Assembly (NCBI GenBank): GCA_019359355.1
Contig: JAHHHM010000017.1
Coordinates: 99,048-163,047 of the forward strand
From: Microcoleus vaginatus WJT46-NPBG5
GTDB lineage: Bacteria > Cyanobacteriota > Cyanobacteriia > Cyanobacteriales > Oscillatoriaceae
Reading direction: 5' to 3'
DNA length: 64,000 bases
How positions within the stretch are numbered: the stretch's first letter is position 1; every line of letters begins with the position of its first letter. Under the pieces are notes generated by a model. That model did not search any database. It saw nothing but the letters and a program-made list of their open reading frames with translations, and was not told the origin of the DNA. Positions 42,762 to 52,714 of the stretch are shown one piece after another. The position numbers and the translations under genes were made by a program.

Positions 42762-44555
42762 TTAGGTTGATAAATTTCGGTGTTGCAGATGATAGAGCCT
42801 TGCAAAAAGTCCATTGAGTTTTAATAACTGCTGGAGATTGCCTTGTTCAACGACGCGTCCCTCTTCCATCACAAGGATTTGATCGGCGTGTTCAATGGTG
42901 GATAAGCGGTGAGCAATCACAATCACCGTGCGATTTTTACTGAGAGTATTTAATGCCTCTTGAATCAAATGCTCTGAAATACTATCGAGGGCATTGGTTG
43001 CTTCATCCAAAATCAGAATTTCAGGGTTGCGAACAATGGCGCGGGCGAGTGCAATTCGCTGTCGCTGTCCGCCAGAAAGGCGAATTCCCCGATCTCCAAC
43101 TTCAGTTTTGTAACCTTCGGGCAGTTGGCTGATAAATTCATGGGCATTAGCAAGTCTTGCTGCTTCGATAATTTCATCATCGCCGGCATCGAGCCGGCCA
43201 TAAGCGATATTTTCTCGAATTGTTGAACTAAAAATATGCACATCTTGACTCACCATTGCAATTTGATTACGCCAGTCAGTGAGATCCAACTGATTTAAAG
43301 GAGTCCCATCTACATAAATTTCTCCCGATGTCACATCATAAAACCGACAGATCAAGCTAATAATTGTAGATTTACCGGCTCCTGAAGGGCCAACGAACGC
43401 GGTTGTTTTTCCCTGGGGAATAATCAACGAAATATCTTGAACTGCCGGCTTTTCATCAGGATTATAATAAAAGGCAACTGATTCAAAACAAATGGCTTGG
43501 TTGAGCCGGTTAAAAGCAACTTTTCCCGAGCGAATATACGGTTTATCCGAACGATCTAACAAAGACATCACTTCGTCTATCGCACTGGTTAAAGAAACCA
43601 GACCAACCCGCGCCCCATCTAACTGTTGCACCTGAGGTTGCAGCCGGTAGAGAATAAACATAAAGGTCAGTAAGGTTGGCATAGATGCTTGATCTTGAGC
43701 CAGGGCAAATCCCAGAATGCCTAGCAACAAAAGTGCCGATAGAATTTCATAAAAAGGATTCACCACGCCAGAAACCATATCGAGTTTCATAAAAGTGCGT
43801 CGCACCTGTTTTGAAGTTTTCTCGAAACGATCCTGTTCATAAGATTCACGACCAAATGCTCGAATTACTCTCATCCCTGCTAAGCCTTCCCACATTCGGA
43901 CAGCAAGGTTAGCATTTGCTTCCACTGCCTGCTGTCCTAAAATCTTCACGGGATGCGTGACGAACTGAATAATCAGTGAGATTAGGAGCATAACCGCCCC
44001 AACGAGTAACGTTAGCTTCCAAGAAATAAGCAGCAGGAGAGTTACAAAGACAAAAATTGTACAGGTATTGATAATCAGGCTAACTAAGACGCCTAATGCC
44101 CGACTTGTCTGCCAGGTTTCGGAAGCCAAGGTGTTCATCAATTTCCCCGAGTCATTCGATTCTAAGAAACTATAGCTAACGGTTAATAGCTGCTTGAAAA
44201 TTCCCGAACGCAACCGATGACTAATCCGGGAATTTAGCCAAGAAAAAAGAACTCCATTACTGTAGGAAATTCCATTTTTTAAAACAATACTTGCAAAAAT
44301 GCAAAATGGAATAAGTAAAAGGCGATAATTTGGCGGAACTTGATTAAAAACTTGGTTCAAGAACCCGATTAAAGAATTACTGTTTTCTGCGGAGGAGGAG
44401 GCTCCCTCCAACGTTTGGAGAAAAGGGATAAATAAACTAATCCCGATTCCTTCCGATAGAGAAGACAGAATACCGAGTGCAACAACTGCTGGAATCGCCC
44501 AAGGGTAGAGCTTCAGCAGCGGCAGTAACTTTTTAATGGCTTTTGCTTCTTTCAT
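42762..44555 (-). CDS. ABC exporter (fused permease-ATPase), polysaccharide/lipid type
   Basis: 597 residues from ATG 44555, five bases after the stop of the preceding gene. Six membrane spans (1-330) are followed by a nucleotide-binding domain with Walker A FVGPSGAGKSTI, signature LSGGQRQRIALARA, Walker B ILILDEATNALD and a switch His (VIVIAHRLST). The layout is MsbA/PglK-like. In this operon it is likely to flip or export a lipid-linked sugar made by the adjacent glycosyltransferases. Confidence 0.92.
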   Translation of the reverse strand: MKEAKAIKKLLPLLKLYPWAIPAVVALGILSSLSEGIGISLFIPFLQTLEGASSSAENSNSLIGFLNQVFNQVPPNYRLLLIPFCIFASIVLKNGISYSNGVLFSWLNSRISHRLRSGIFKQLLTVSYSFLESNDSGKLMNTLASETWQTSRALGVLVSLIINTCTIFVFVTLLLLISWKLTLLVGAVMLLISLIIQFVTHPVKILGQQAVEANANLAVRMWEGLAGMRVIRAFGRESYEQDRFEKTSKQVRRTFMKLDMVSGVVNPFYEILSALLLLGILGFALAQDQASMPTLLTFMFILYRLQPQVQQLDGARVGLVSLTSAIDEVMSLLDRSDKPYIRSGKVAFNRLNQAICFESVAFYYNPDEKPAVQDISLIIPQGKTTAFVGPSGAGKSTIISLICRFYDVTSGEIYVDGTPLNQLDLTDWRNQIAMVSQDVHIFSSTIRENIAYGRLDAGDDEIIEAARLANAHEFISQLPEGYKTEVGDRGIRLSGGQRQRIALARAIVRNPEILILDEATNALDSISEHLIQEALNTLSKNRTVIVIAHRLSTIEHADQILVMEEGRVVEQGNLQQLLKLNGLFARLYHLQHRNLST

Positions 44556-44559
44556 GATT

Positions 44560-45744
44560 TCACCCTTCTGCTGAAGGTGGAAGGGAAGCCTCAAGCGTTT
44601 TTGGCTTTACTGTTTGAGGGGAAACTCCTTTCAATTTTTCTGGGGATTTAGACAATTTTTTCAACTGACTCCTTTCATATAGCTGCGCGGGAAGGTATTT
44701 GTGTATGTTCATCCGTCTAGTGACATCGCCAAGTGTCATCCCTCGCTGATCAGAATTAAACTGCTGTTTGAACTGTAACCGAGAAGGACGCTCTGGCAAA
44801 ACTAAAGAGGTGCCGGCCTGAGCTATAAGCTTTAAGAGATTTTGAATGGATAGGATATACAGGTTATGATCTAAAATAGTTCTGATAAAATCTAGTTGCA
44901 GGGCTTGGTAGAGCCAATTTAGCGCACTTGCGTGCTTGCCGCCTCTACTACTTTGACGGGCAAGGTACAAATAGAAATTACTTGTAGACGACTGGTAAAT
45001 ACCGGCAGGAATTTCAGGGTGTCGGTGTTGAGCTTCTGCTAGAAGTAAAAGATGGGATTTAGCCATTAAGGCATCATTGCAAGACATACTATTACCGATC
45101 TGGCGGTATCCAACGAGAAACTCAGGCACAACTCGAAATTGATAAAACTCAGCGATGCGTAGGTAAAGCTCGCGATCTTCGCATCCTTGAGCGTTTTGTT
45201 CTTTTAATTTGCAGTTGTAGCCACCGACTTTATCAAAACAAGCCTTGCGGATTAAAGTGGAGCTTGCGTTGCCTAAAAAGTATTTATACAACAGCGCGGT
45301 GTAAACGTCTCCTTCTATATCAGAGGTGTAAAATCCGCCTGTGAGTGAGCCTTTTTCATCAATGTCTAATGACCATGAATAAACCACTCCCACAGAAGGG
45401 CCGGCTTCCAACAGGCACCGCACTTGTTTTTCTAAATTTTGGGGATACCAAATATCGTCAGCATCGATTGGCGCAATATACTCTCCTCTAGATTTTTGAA
45501 TACCCAAGTTGCGTGCTGCTGCAACACCGGCATTGCTTTGCTGGAATAAAAAAACGCGAGCGTCTTGTTGAATAATAGCTCTAACAATTGCAGCCGTTCG
45601 ATCTTGGGAGCCATCATCGACCACCACTACTTCAATATTCTTATAAGTTTGAGACAGAACAGAATTCAAGGTGTCCTCAATAAAAGCCTCAGCATGGTAA
45701 GCCGGAATAATGACTGAAACTAACGGAAGCTCAGAATTGGACAT
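44560..45744 (-). CDS. GT2 glycosyltransferase, first gene of the minus-strand operon
   Basis: 394 residues from ATG 45744 (an in-frame TTG lies at 45774). The GT-A domain starts LVSVIIPAYHAEAFIEDTLNSV and has VVVVDDGSQDRTA, SRGEYIAPIDADDIW and CEDRELYLRIAEFYQF. The C-terminal 150 residues are helical, with tandem-repeat-like aromatic segments of unknown role. It is translated immediately before the ABC exporter, with a four-base gap. Confidence 0.9.
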   Translation of the reverse strand: MSNSELPLVSVIIPAYHAEAFIEDTLNSVLSQTYKNIEVVVVDDGSQDRTAAIVRAIIQQDARVFLFQQSNAGVAAARNLGIQKSRGEYIAPIDADDIWYPQNLEKQVRCLLEAGPSVGVVYSWSLDIDEKGSLTGGFYTSDIEGDVYTALLYKYFLGNASSTLIRKACFDKVGGYNCKLKEQNAQGCEDRELYLRIAEFYQFRVVPEFLVGYRQIGNSMSCNDALMAKSHLLLLAEAQHRHPEIPAGIYQSSTSNFYLYLARQSSRGGKHASALNWLYQALQLDFIRTILDHNLYILSIQNLLKLIAQAGTSLVLPERPSRLQFKQQFNSDQRGMTLGDVTRRMNIHKYLPAQLYERSQLKKLSKSPEKLKGVSPQTVKPKTLEASLPPSAEG

Positions 45745-46344
45745 AATAGCTGGATTTGAAAGCGTATTGCTCAAGGATTTTTTCTAAAATGCTTGTTTGG
45801 TTGTCTGTTTCTCGGCTCAATTTACCCCTGCTGCCGGCTCAGCAAAACTCCAGAGTGCAATATCCTATTACTTGATTAAAACCCATACTATATTTTATTT
45901 GTCAAGAGTACCCTCTCTAGGGCTAATTGCCTGGAAATTGGGTTCGGCTCTAAGTGAGCCTACTGGCTCGACTTGCTTGCACTCCTTCCAACCTCAATCT
46001 AAATAATGGCAGGAAAGCGCAAGGCATGGTAGTGACTTTACAAGTTCCCTAAAAATACGGGAGTTAATATGAAGATTGCGTAAAGCTCTGCCAAAATTAC
46101 AACATCTACCTAGAAGAAGCAATAATATGACATCACATGAGTCGCGAGAGGGCTGTCTTAACTAGGTTATTTACTGACCTAAAAGGAAAAAAGGAGATCT
46201 GGATTTTACAGAAATAGAGCAGAACAATGCCGATTTAGCTTAAGAAACAAGCACTTCATTGCCAATTTGTATCCTGTTATACGCGTTTTCAGAGCCACAT
46301 CAAAAAACCTAAAGTAATATTTTTTCAAAAGAGGGATTTGGGTA
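45745..46344. other. Divergent intergenic region between the two arms of the polysaccharide locus
   Basis: About 600 bases with no supported ORF. It should contain the promoters of both the minus-strand operon (45744 leftward) and the plus-strand arm (46345 rightward), and so is the natural place for locus-wide control. I found no clear -35/-10 pair or palindrome. A long leader on the plus side is possible. Confidence 0.4.
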
Positions 46345-47367
46345 ATGGGTTTTTCGCAAAAGTTGACTGTCTCGGTAATTATTCCAGTCTACAATGGGGG
46401 CCAAGATTTCCACCGTTGCTTATCGAACTTGGCAGCAGCAATGCCTCAACCCATTGAAATTATTGTGGTAGCAGATGGCGATACAGACGGCTCTTGGCTA
46501 GTCGCTAAAGAATTTGGGGCCAAGGTACTAAGATTTCCCACATCGGGGGGGCCGGCACGAGCGAGAAACTTGGGAGCGCGTGTGGCAAACGGTGAGATTC
46601 TTTTTTTTGTGGATGCTGATGTTGCCATCTGTCCTGAAGCCATCGGCTATGTGCAGAGTGTTTTCAAGCGGGAACCTGACATTGCTGCGCTGATTGGCTC
46701 TTATGATGATGCTCCAGGTGCGGGTAACTTCCTGTCACAGTATAGAAACCTTTTTCACCACTACACCCATCAAACAGCGTGTGAAGAAGCCTCAACGTTT
46801 TGGGGTGCTTGCGGCGCAATTCGCCGCGATATTTTCTTAGAAATGGGTGGCTTTGATGAGAGCTATCGCCGGCCTACGATTGAAGATATTGAACTCGGCT
46901 ATCGCCTCAAGGAAGCCGGTTACAGAATTCGGCTCTGCAAGCCCTTACAAGTTAAGCATTTAAAGCGGTGGGAACCAATTTCTATGTTAAAAGCAGACTT
47001 TTTCTACCGCGCACTTCCCTGGACTGAATTGTTGATGCGTGATAGCAAAATTGTTAATGATTTAAACCTGCAAGTTTCTAACCGGATTAGTGTAGTATTA
47101 ACTTACGCGCTTTTAATTGCCTTAATCGGAGCGCCCTGGTCATCTACTTGTCTGCTAATTGCTGGCTTATTAGCCCTTTCTCTTTTCACGCTTAACGCCC
47201 CGCTCTATCGGTTCTTTAAGCATCAACGGGGTTTGCGGTTTGCGCTCAAAACCATTCCCTGGCACTGGCTTTATTACTTCTATAGCGGCCTAGCCTTCGC
47301 CATTGGTTTTATCCGCCACTTCTTACAAGAGCGCAGATTGCCCAAGCTCGTTTTTCAAAAACCTTAA
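46345..47367 (+). CDS. GT2 glycosyltransferase with C-terminal membrane spans
   Basis: 340 residues. GT-A domain: VSVIIPVYNGGQDFHRCL, EIIVVADGDTDGSW, ILFFVDADVAI (DxD-type), WGACGAIRRDIFLEMGGF and IEDIELGYRLKEAGY. Two C-terminal hydrophobic segments (ISVVLTYALLIALIGAPW and WHWLYYFYSGLAFAIGF) anchor it. It begins the plus-strand arm and is followed by the FAD protein after 55 bases. Confidence 0.88.
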   Translation: MGFSQKLTVSVIIPVYNGGQDFHRCLSNLAAAMPQPIEIIVVADGDTDGSWLVAKEFGAKVLRFPTSGGPARARNLGARVANGEILFFVDADVAICPEAIGYVQSVFKREPDIAALIGSYDDAPGAGNFLSQYRNLFHHYTHQTACEEASTFWGACGAIRRDIFLEMGGFDESYRRPTIEDIELGYRLKEAGYRIRLCKPLQVKHLKRWEPISMLKADFFYRALPWTELLMRDSKIVNDLNLQVSNRISVVLTYALLIALIGAPWSSTCLLIAGLLALSLFTLNAPLYRFFKHQRGLRFALKTIPWHWLYYFYSGLAFAIGFIRHFLQERRLPKLVFQKP

Positions 47368-47422
47368 TTTTCAAAAACCTAATAAACTCGTCTGATCCTT
47401 ACAGACGCCTGGAGAAATATTA

Positions 47423-48883
47423 ATGGAGCAACACCCTGTAGTAATTATTGGTGCCGGCCCAGCGGGTTTAACGGCTGCCTATGAATTGGTCAAGCAAGGC
47501 ATCAAGCCGATTGTGCTGGAAAAAGGTGACAAAGTCGGCGGCATCGCCCGTACTGAAACCTATAAAGGCTATAAATTCGATATTGGCGGCCATCGCTTTT
47601 ACACGAAAGTCGAAGCAGTGCAGCAACTTTGGCTGGAAGTGCTGGGAGATGAGTTCATAAAAGTTCCCCGTCTGTCACGGATTTACTATCAAAACAAATT
47701 TTTCAACTATCCCCTCGATGTTTTCAATACGTTACTGAATCTGGGAATTGTTGAAAGTCTGCTAATTTTATTGAGCTACATCAAAGTCAAAGTGCAGCCA
47801 CTGCCTAAAGAAGAAACCTTTGAGCAGTGGGTAACCAATCGTTTTGGTGAACGTCTCTACAAAACTTTCTTCAAAACTTATACCGAAAAAGTGTGGGGAA
47901 TTCCCTGCAACGAAATTCAGGCAGATTGGGCGGCACAGCGCATCAAAGGACTTTCCCTAACAACCGCAGTCATTAACGCGTTGTTTGGCAGCAACGACAC
48001 TAAAACTTTAATTAAAGAATTTGACTACCCCGCCTTGGGACCAGGGATGATGTGGGAGCGATTTACCGAAGCGGTTGAACATAAAGGCGGAAGTGTCCAT
48101 CTCAATACCCCAATTGTGCGGCTTCAGCGTGATGGCAACCGCATTAAGAGCGTCACCGCGATTAAGGATGGGGAAAAAATTGAACTCTATGGTGATCAGT
48201 TTATTTCCACGATGCCGGTGAGTGCTCTGATCAACCGGCTCGATCCGCTGCCACCTGATGAAGTTGTTGAGGCAGCACGCTCACTCAACTATCGAGATTT
48301 TTTGATCGTCGCGCTTGTTGTGGATCAGGCTGACTTATTCCCCGACAACTGGATCTATATCCATACTCCAGAAGTTAAAGTGGGGCGCATTCAAAACTTC
48401 AAAAATTGGAGCGCGGCGATGGTTCCCGATGCCCGTAAAACCTGCTTGGGAATGGAATATTTCTGCACTGAAGGCGATGGTTTGTGGACAATGTCTGACG
48501 CAGAACTGCTAGATCTAGCGACGCGTGAACTAGCCGCTTTGGGTTTAGCAAAAGCCAGTGATGTGGAAGATGGAACGATCATCCGTCAACCCAAGGCTTA
48601 CCCAGTGTATGACAGTGATTATCGCCGGCATCTGCAAACGATCCAAAATTACCTTGAAAGCTTTGAAAACTTGCAAACTGTTGGCCGCAACGGGATGCAC
48701 CGCTACAACAATCAAGATCACTCAATGTTGACAGGAATGCTGGCTGTCAAAAACATTTTGGGCGAAAATTACGATTTGTGGGAAGTTAATACCGAACGCT
48801 CTTACTACGAAGATTTCACAACAGAGCGCGGTAAAAAAAGTAGTAAGTTAGTAGAGCCGGCAGGTTCAGGGGCTAGGGGCTAG
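47423..48883 (+). CDS. FAD-dependent amine oxidase / UDP-galactopyranose mutase-like oxidoreductase
   Basis: 486 residues. The dinucleotide-binding start is VVIIGAGPAGLTAAYELVKQG, followed by GGIARTETYKGYKFDIGGHRFYTK. The latter is typical of the protoporphyrinogen-oxidase-like group that includes sugar mutases. The ending GRNGMHRYNNQDHSMLTGMLAV closes the FAD site. Homologues near glycosyltransferase genes are often annotated as UDP-galactopyranose mutase-like; the true reaction is unassigned. Confidence 0.87.
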   Translation: MEQHPVVIIGAGPAGLTAAYELVKQGIKPIVLEKGDKVGGIARTETYKGYKFDIGGHRFYTKVEAVQQLWLEVLGDEFIKVPRLSRIYYQNKFFNYPLDVFNTLLNLGIVESLLILLSYIKVKVQPLPKEETFEQWVTNRFGERLYKTFFKTYTEKVWGIPCNEIQADWAAQRIKGLSLTTAVINALFGSNDTKTLIKEFDYPALGPGMMWERFTEAVEHKGGSVHLNTPIVRLQRDGNRIKSVTAIKDGEKIELYGDQFISTMPVSALINRLDPLPPDEVVEAARSLNYRDFLIVALVVDQADLFPDNWIYIHTPEVKVGRIQNFKNWSAAMVPDARKTCLGMEYFCTEGDGLWTMSDAELLDLATRELAALGLAKASDVEDGTIIRQPKAYPVYDSDYRRHLQTIQNYLESFENLQTVGRNGMHRYNNQDHSMLTGMLAVKNILGENYDLWEVNTERSYYEDFTTERGKKSSKLVEPAGSGARG

Positions 48884-49041
48884 ACCTGTCAAAGTGAGTT
48901 CAACTTTCTTGGCCTTATTTCATCCTTGTTTATTGGCAATTAGTTGACAATGACAAGGGTGAACTCAACTTTATAACTTTACGAAACTCAGCACTCACAA
49001 CTCAGTACAAATAGACTTTGGAAGCCCAAAGGGGAGATTGC

Positions 49042-52000
49042 ATGAAGGTATCTGTCGTTATACCGGCACACAATGCAGCAGCAACGATTGCCGAAACCCT
49101 CCAGTCCCTTCAATCCCAAAGCTTCACCAGCTGGGAGGCGATTGTTGTGGATGACGGATCGAGGGACACAACCGCTGAGATCGTCAGCCGTTTCGCCCAG
49201 CAAGACTCTCGCATCCGGCTGATCAGCCAGCCAAATCAAGGTGTCAGCGCTGCCAGAAACACCGGCATCGAACACGCCGGCACTGACTGGCTGCTGTTTC
49301 TCGATGCAGATGACTGGATTTTGCCCCAGCATCTCGAACGCTTGACAAAAGAACTTGTTAGTGATTTGAGCTTGGATGCCGTTTACAGCGGATGGGCGCG
49401 GATTGCCTCAGATGGCAGCCTTTTCTATGAAGGATTATCTGGCAAGCCGGCCAATATGTTTGCCACCCTGGCCGGTAATAACGTGTTTGCTATCCACGCC
49501 TGCATTGTGCGCCGCTCCATTGTTGCCGGTGTGGGTGGATTTGATTCGACATTGAAAACCTGTGAAGACTGGGATCTGTGGCAGCGCATCGCCCGCACCG
49601 GCGCTCACTTCAGCCTGATTCCGGAACCGCTGGCTCAGTATCGGATGCGGCCCGATTCAGCTTCTAGCAACAACCTTCAATTATTTAACGACGGCTTGCG
49701 GGTGATTGCACGCGGACACGCCCCCGATTCCCGCGTTCCTAACCCCTCTCCCGCTTACGCAGGAGGGTTGCCGGCAGACGATCTTGCCAAAGCTAAACTG
49801 AATTACCTTTGCTGGAATGCCGGCTTGACGTTTGGGCGCGATGGCGATCCGCTGAATTTACTCGAATATGTGGCGCAGGAACACTGCCCTGGTTTAGATC
49901 CCGAACTGGTTGCTCAGTTTATTTTTAGAGCCGCACTGTTGCCAAACTGTCTCCCTGCTGCCGGCTGGGATGAATTGTGGCCGCGTTTGGAAGAGCGAAT
50001 TCACCAATTTCTGACCGCGCTAGAGAAGCAGTCATTCACTCCAGCCTTGGCGCGTCGCGTCCGCTTGAGGTTGGAAAACATCATCTTAGAACATTCAAAG
50101 GCTGCCCGACCTTTAACGATTGGCACCACTCATGCCGTCCTTGTAGAAATAACCGAGCCAATTTTAGACATTAGCGCCCCACCGGCAGCCGAACGTCTGC
50201 AATGTGCGGTTGAAATGGAGGGTGAGCGACTGGGAACCCTAGAACTGCCTGTTTGTGACGGGGTGGTTCTCAACTACGTTTTGAGTGATGCGATCGCCGC
50301 TGAGTTTGCCTGGACAATTCTCCAGCATTTTTTCCAGAAAACCGTGTATCGCGAACTCACGATCCGACGAGATGCAGCCGGCAGCTCACTGTGGCGCGGT
50401 TCCCTCTGCCTTGCCGGTGAACTTCCTCAAGACGAGCCGGCATTATGGGCGGCGGCGCACGATCGCATTTGCTGGACAGTGTTCTTACAAGAACTGTGGG
50501 GGCGTCCAGATTGGCCAGAAAGCCATTTTTACAACCCTCGTATATGGAGAGTGTTTGCTCAGGAACTTTGGGCAGGGGTGCGAAACTTGCCGGCTGGAAA
50601 ATTGGCAACTCCCAAGGCTTGGACTGCCGCCTCTAAGCGCTCAGCTGATGCCGGCTTGATCGCAGTTGAGATCAGTCAAGAGCTTCCCGATGTCGTGGTG
50701 AGCGCTCAATCGTTGCAAGTTATCCCGACGGTGGGCGGCGTTGCCCTTGGGGTGCTGCCGGTTAACGTCAATGGTAAGATTCTCCGCGCCCAAGGGGTGC
50801 GAGTTGCCGTGATGTGGGAGTGCGGGTTTGAGCTTGCCCGTGCGGCTGTGCGCGAGGGAATATTAGGCAGAAAAATTGCTGGGGCTAGCTTGCGAGAGCG
50901 CTTGGCGGCGGCAGCAGAAGAGAGGGCGAGCAAGACAGAGGACGTTTTACTGCAAACTTGCGCCAGTAATGCCGGCACGGTTTTCGCACGGCATCCGGGG
51001 GCAATTGAAACCAGCGTTTCCCGACGCGCCATGCTTCCTGCCGGCACTCTTCAGGATTTAATCGAGGCGGCAACGATTGCCGGTGAGCCGGTGATTAAAG
51101 CCTCTGAATCGAGCAATCCGCCGGCTCCCGTAATCTATGCACCAGAAGCGATCTGGCTGCCACCGGCACCGGCTGCCGAGAGCGGGGGCAAGTCTCAAGT
51201 GCCGGTTCTCACCGGCGCAGACGTGTACGGGCGAAAACATTTCGAGACACTCTTCGCCACACAGCCCGATCCTTGGAAATATACCAGCCCGTATGAACAA
51301 ACGAAATACGAGCAAACCCTGGAAATGCTGCCGGCAGATAAACTTGAGCGGGTATTGGAACTTGCTTGTGCCGAGGGTCACTTTACCGTGCAACTTGCGC
51401 CTCGCGCCGGCAGTCTCTTGGCTGCGGATATTTCCCAAGTAGCGCTGGATCGGGCGGCTGAGCGATGTGCCGGCTTGGAAAATGTTCGTTTCACTCAGCT
51501 TGACTTGAGCAAAGATGCGATTCCTGGCAAATTTGAGGTGATTTTGTGCTGCGAAGTCCTCTACTATGTCGGTGGAAAAGAGGAGTTACGAACCTTTGCG
51601 CGAAAGGTTGCCGGTGCTTTGGAACCGGGGGGCTATTTCCTAACGGCACACGCAAATCTGGTGGTTGATGAGCCAGATCGCACGGGATATAACTGGGATC
51701 ACCCGTTTGGGGCAAAATTTATCGGGGAAACCTTTGCCAGTACCCAGCCGCTGAAACTGGTAAAGGAATTGCGGACGCCTTTATACCGCATCCAGCTGTT
51801 TCAACATGATGCCGGTGGTAAAGTAAGCGCCCCAGAAGTGATTGAAATTCCACAACCGACGCCGCCACCGCCTGCCGTTGCCGGTGATGTGTTGTGGGAG
51901 GGGGGTTCTCCCAACCGTTATGGGGAGCGGCAAGTCGTTACGGAGCGACTGCCAATTTTGATGTACCATCGGGTTGCGCCCACCGGCTCTGCTGCCAATG

Positions 52001-52638
52001 CTCGCTACCGAGTCACGCCGGAGGCATTTGAAGAACAGTTGCGTTACTTGCGCGATGCAGGGTTTTACAGCGTCACGTTAGAGGAATGGCGCAAGGCAAT
52101 GGCGGCGAAGAAACCCCTTGCCGGTCGAGGAATTATCATTACCTTTGATGACGGCTATGTTGACTTTTTAACCTATGCGTGGCCGCTTTTGAAACAGTAT
52201 GGTTTCTCAGCAATCGTCTTTTTAGTAGCAGATCAGGTTGGCGGCACTAATTTTTGGGATAGCATTTATGGGGAGGAGTTGCCTCTGCTGGGATGGGACG
52301 ACATTCGCCGGCTTCAGGAAATGGGGGTTGAGTTTGCCTCTCATTCCGCAACTCACCAGCTTTTGACAACCCTAAAACCAGAGGAAATTGTTCGGGAAGG
52401 AGCAAGATCGCGAGCAATTCTGCAACGAGAATTAAAGAAAGCAATTGACACAATTGCCTATCCGCATGGTGATACTGATCGGGTTGTGCGGCACTTAATG
52501 GGTGGTTGCGGCTATACGTTTGGTTTATCTTGCCGATCAGGGTTAAGCCGGTTTGGTGACTCACTCCTCGATCTACCGCGAGTTGAGGTGACGGGTGCCG
52601 ATAATTTACGGGAATTTGTCGCTAAACTCAGTTTGTAA
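49042..52638 (+). CDS. Three-domain protein: GT2 glycosyltransferase, NodS-like methyltransferase, polysaccharide deacetylase
   Basis: 1198 residues from ATG 49042, behind GGGGAG; TTG 49018 is rejected. Residues 1-230 are GT-A (VSVVIPAHNAAATIAETL, VVDDGSRDTT, LFLDADDW). Residues about 230-725 have no domain I recognise. Residues about 726-920 are a SAM methyltransferase resembling NodS (DPWKYTSPYEQTKYEQTLEM, LELACAEGHFTVQL, ILCCEVLYYV). Residues about 972-1198 are a CE4-type deacetylase with ILMYHRV, ITFDDGY and the HxxxH of SHSATH. It may add, methylate and deacetylate a sugar in one chain. The order recalls separate nod genes. Confidence 0.9.
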   Translation: MKVSVVIPAHNAAATIAETLQSLQSQSFTSWEAIVVDDGSRDTTAEIVSRFAQQDSRIRLISQPNQGVSAARNTGIEHAGTDWLLFLDADDWILPQHLERLTKELVSDLSLDAVYSGWARIASDGSLFYEGLSGKPANMFATLAGNNVFAIHACIVRRSIVAGVGGFDSTLKTCEDWDLWQRIARTGAHFSLIPEPLAQYRMRPDSASSNNLQLFNDGLRVIARGHAPDSRVPNPSPAYAGGLPADDLAKAKLNYLCWNAGLTFGRDGDPLNLLEYVAQEHCPGLDPELVAQFIFRAALLPNCLPAAGWDELWPRLEERIHQFLTALEKQSFTPALARRVRLRLENIILEHSKAARPLTIGTTHAVLVEITEPILDISAPPAAERLQCAVEMEGERLGTLELPVCDGVVLNYVLSDAIAAEFAWTILQHFFQKTVYRELTIRRDAAGSSLWRGSLCLAGELPQDEPALWAAAHDRICWTVFLQELWGRPDWPESHFYNPRIWRVFAQELWAGVRNLPAGKLATPKAWTAASKRSADAGLIAVEISQELPDVVVSAQSLQVIPTVGGVALGVLPVNVNGKILRAQGVRVAVMWECGFELARAAVREGILGRKIAGASLRERLAAAAEERASKTEDVLLQTCASNAGTVFARHPGAIETSVSRRAMLPAGTLQDLIEAATIAGEPVIKASESSNPPAPVIYAPEAIWLPPAPAAESGGKSQVPVLTGADVYGRKHFETLFATQPDPWKYTSPYEQTKYEQTLEMLPADKLERVLELACAEGHFTVQLAPRAGSLLAADISQVALDRAAERCAGLENVRFTQLDLSKDAIPGKFEVILCCEVLYYVGGKEELRTFARKVAGALEPGGYFLTAHANLVVDEPDRTGYNWDHPFGAKFIGETFASTQPLKLVKELRTPLYRIQLFQHDAGGKVSAPEVIEIPQPTPPPPAVAGDVLWEGGSPNRYGERQVVTERLPILMYHRVAPTGSAANARYRVTPEAFEEQLRYLRDAGFYSVTLEEWRKAMAAKKPLAGRGIIITFDDGYVDFLTYAWPLLKQYGFSAIVFLVADQVGGTNFWDSIYGEELPLLGWDDIRRLQEMGVEFASHSATHQLLTTLKPEEIVREGARSRAILQRELKKAIDTIAYPHGDTDRVVRHLMGGCGYTFGLSCRSGLSRFGDSLLDLPRVEVTGADNLREFVAKLSL

Positions 52639-52714
52639 TCCTTCGGTAGTTTTCTCTAAAAAATTAGAAACAACTTCCCTAAGAAAATGTCCGTTCGCTT
52701 GATGAGTTTGCCTA

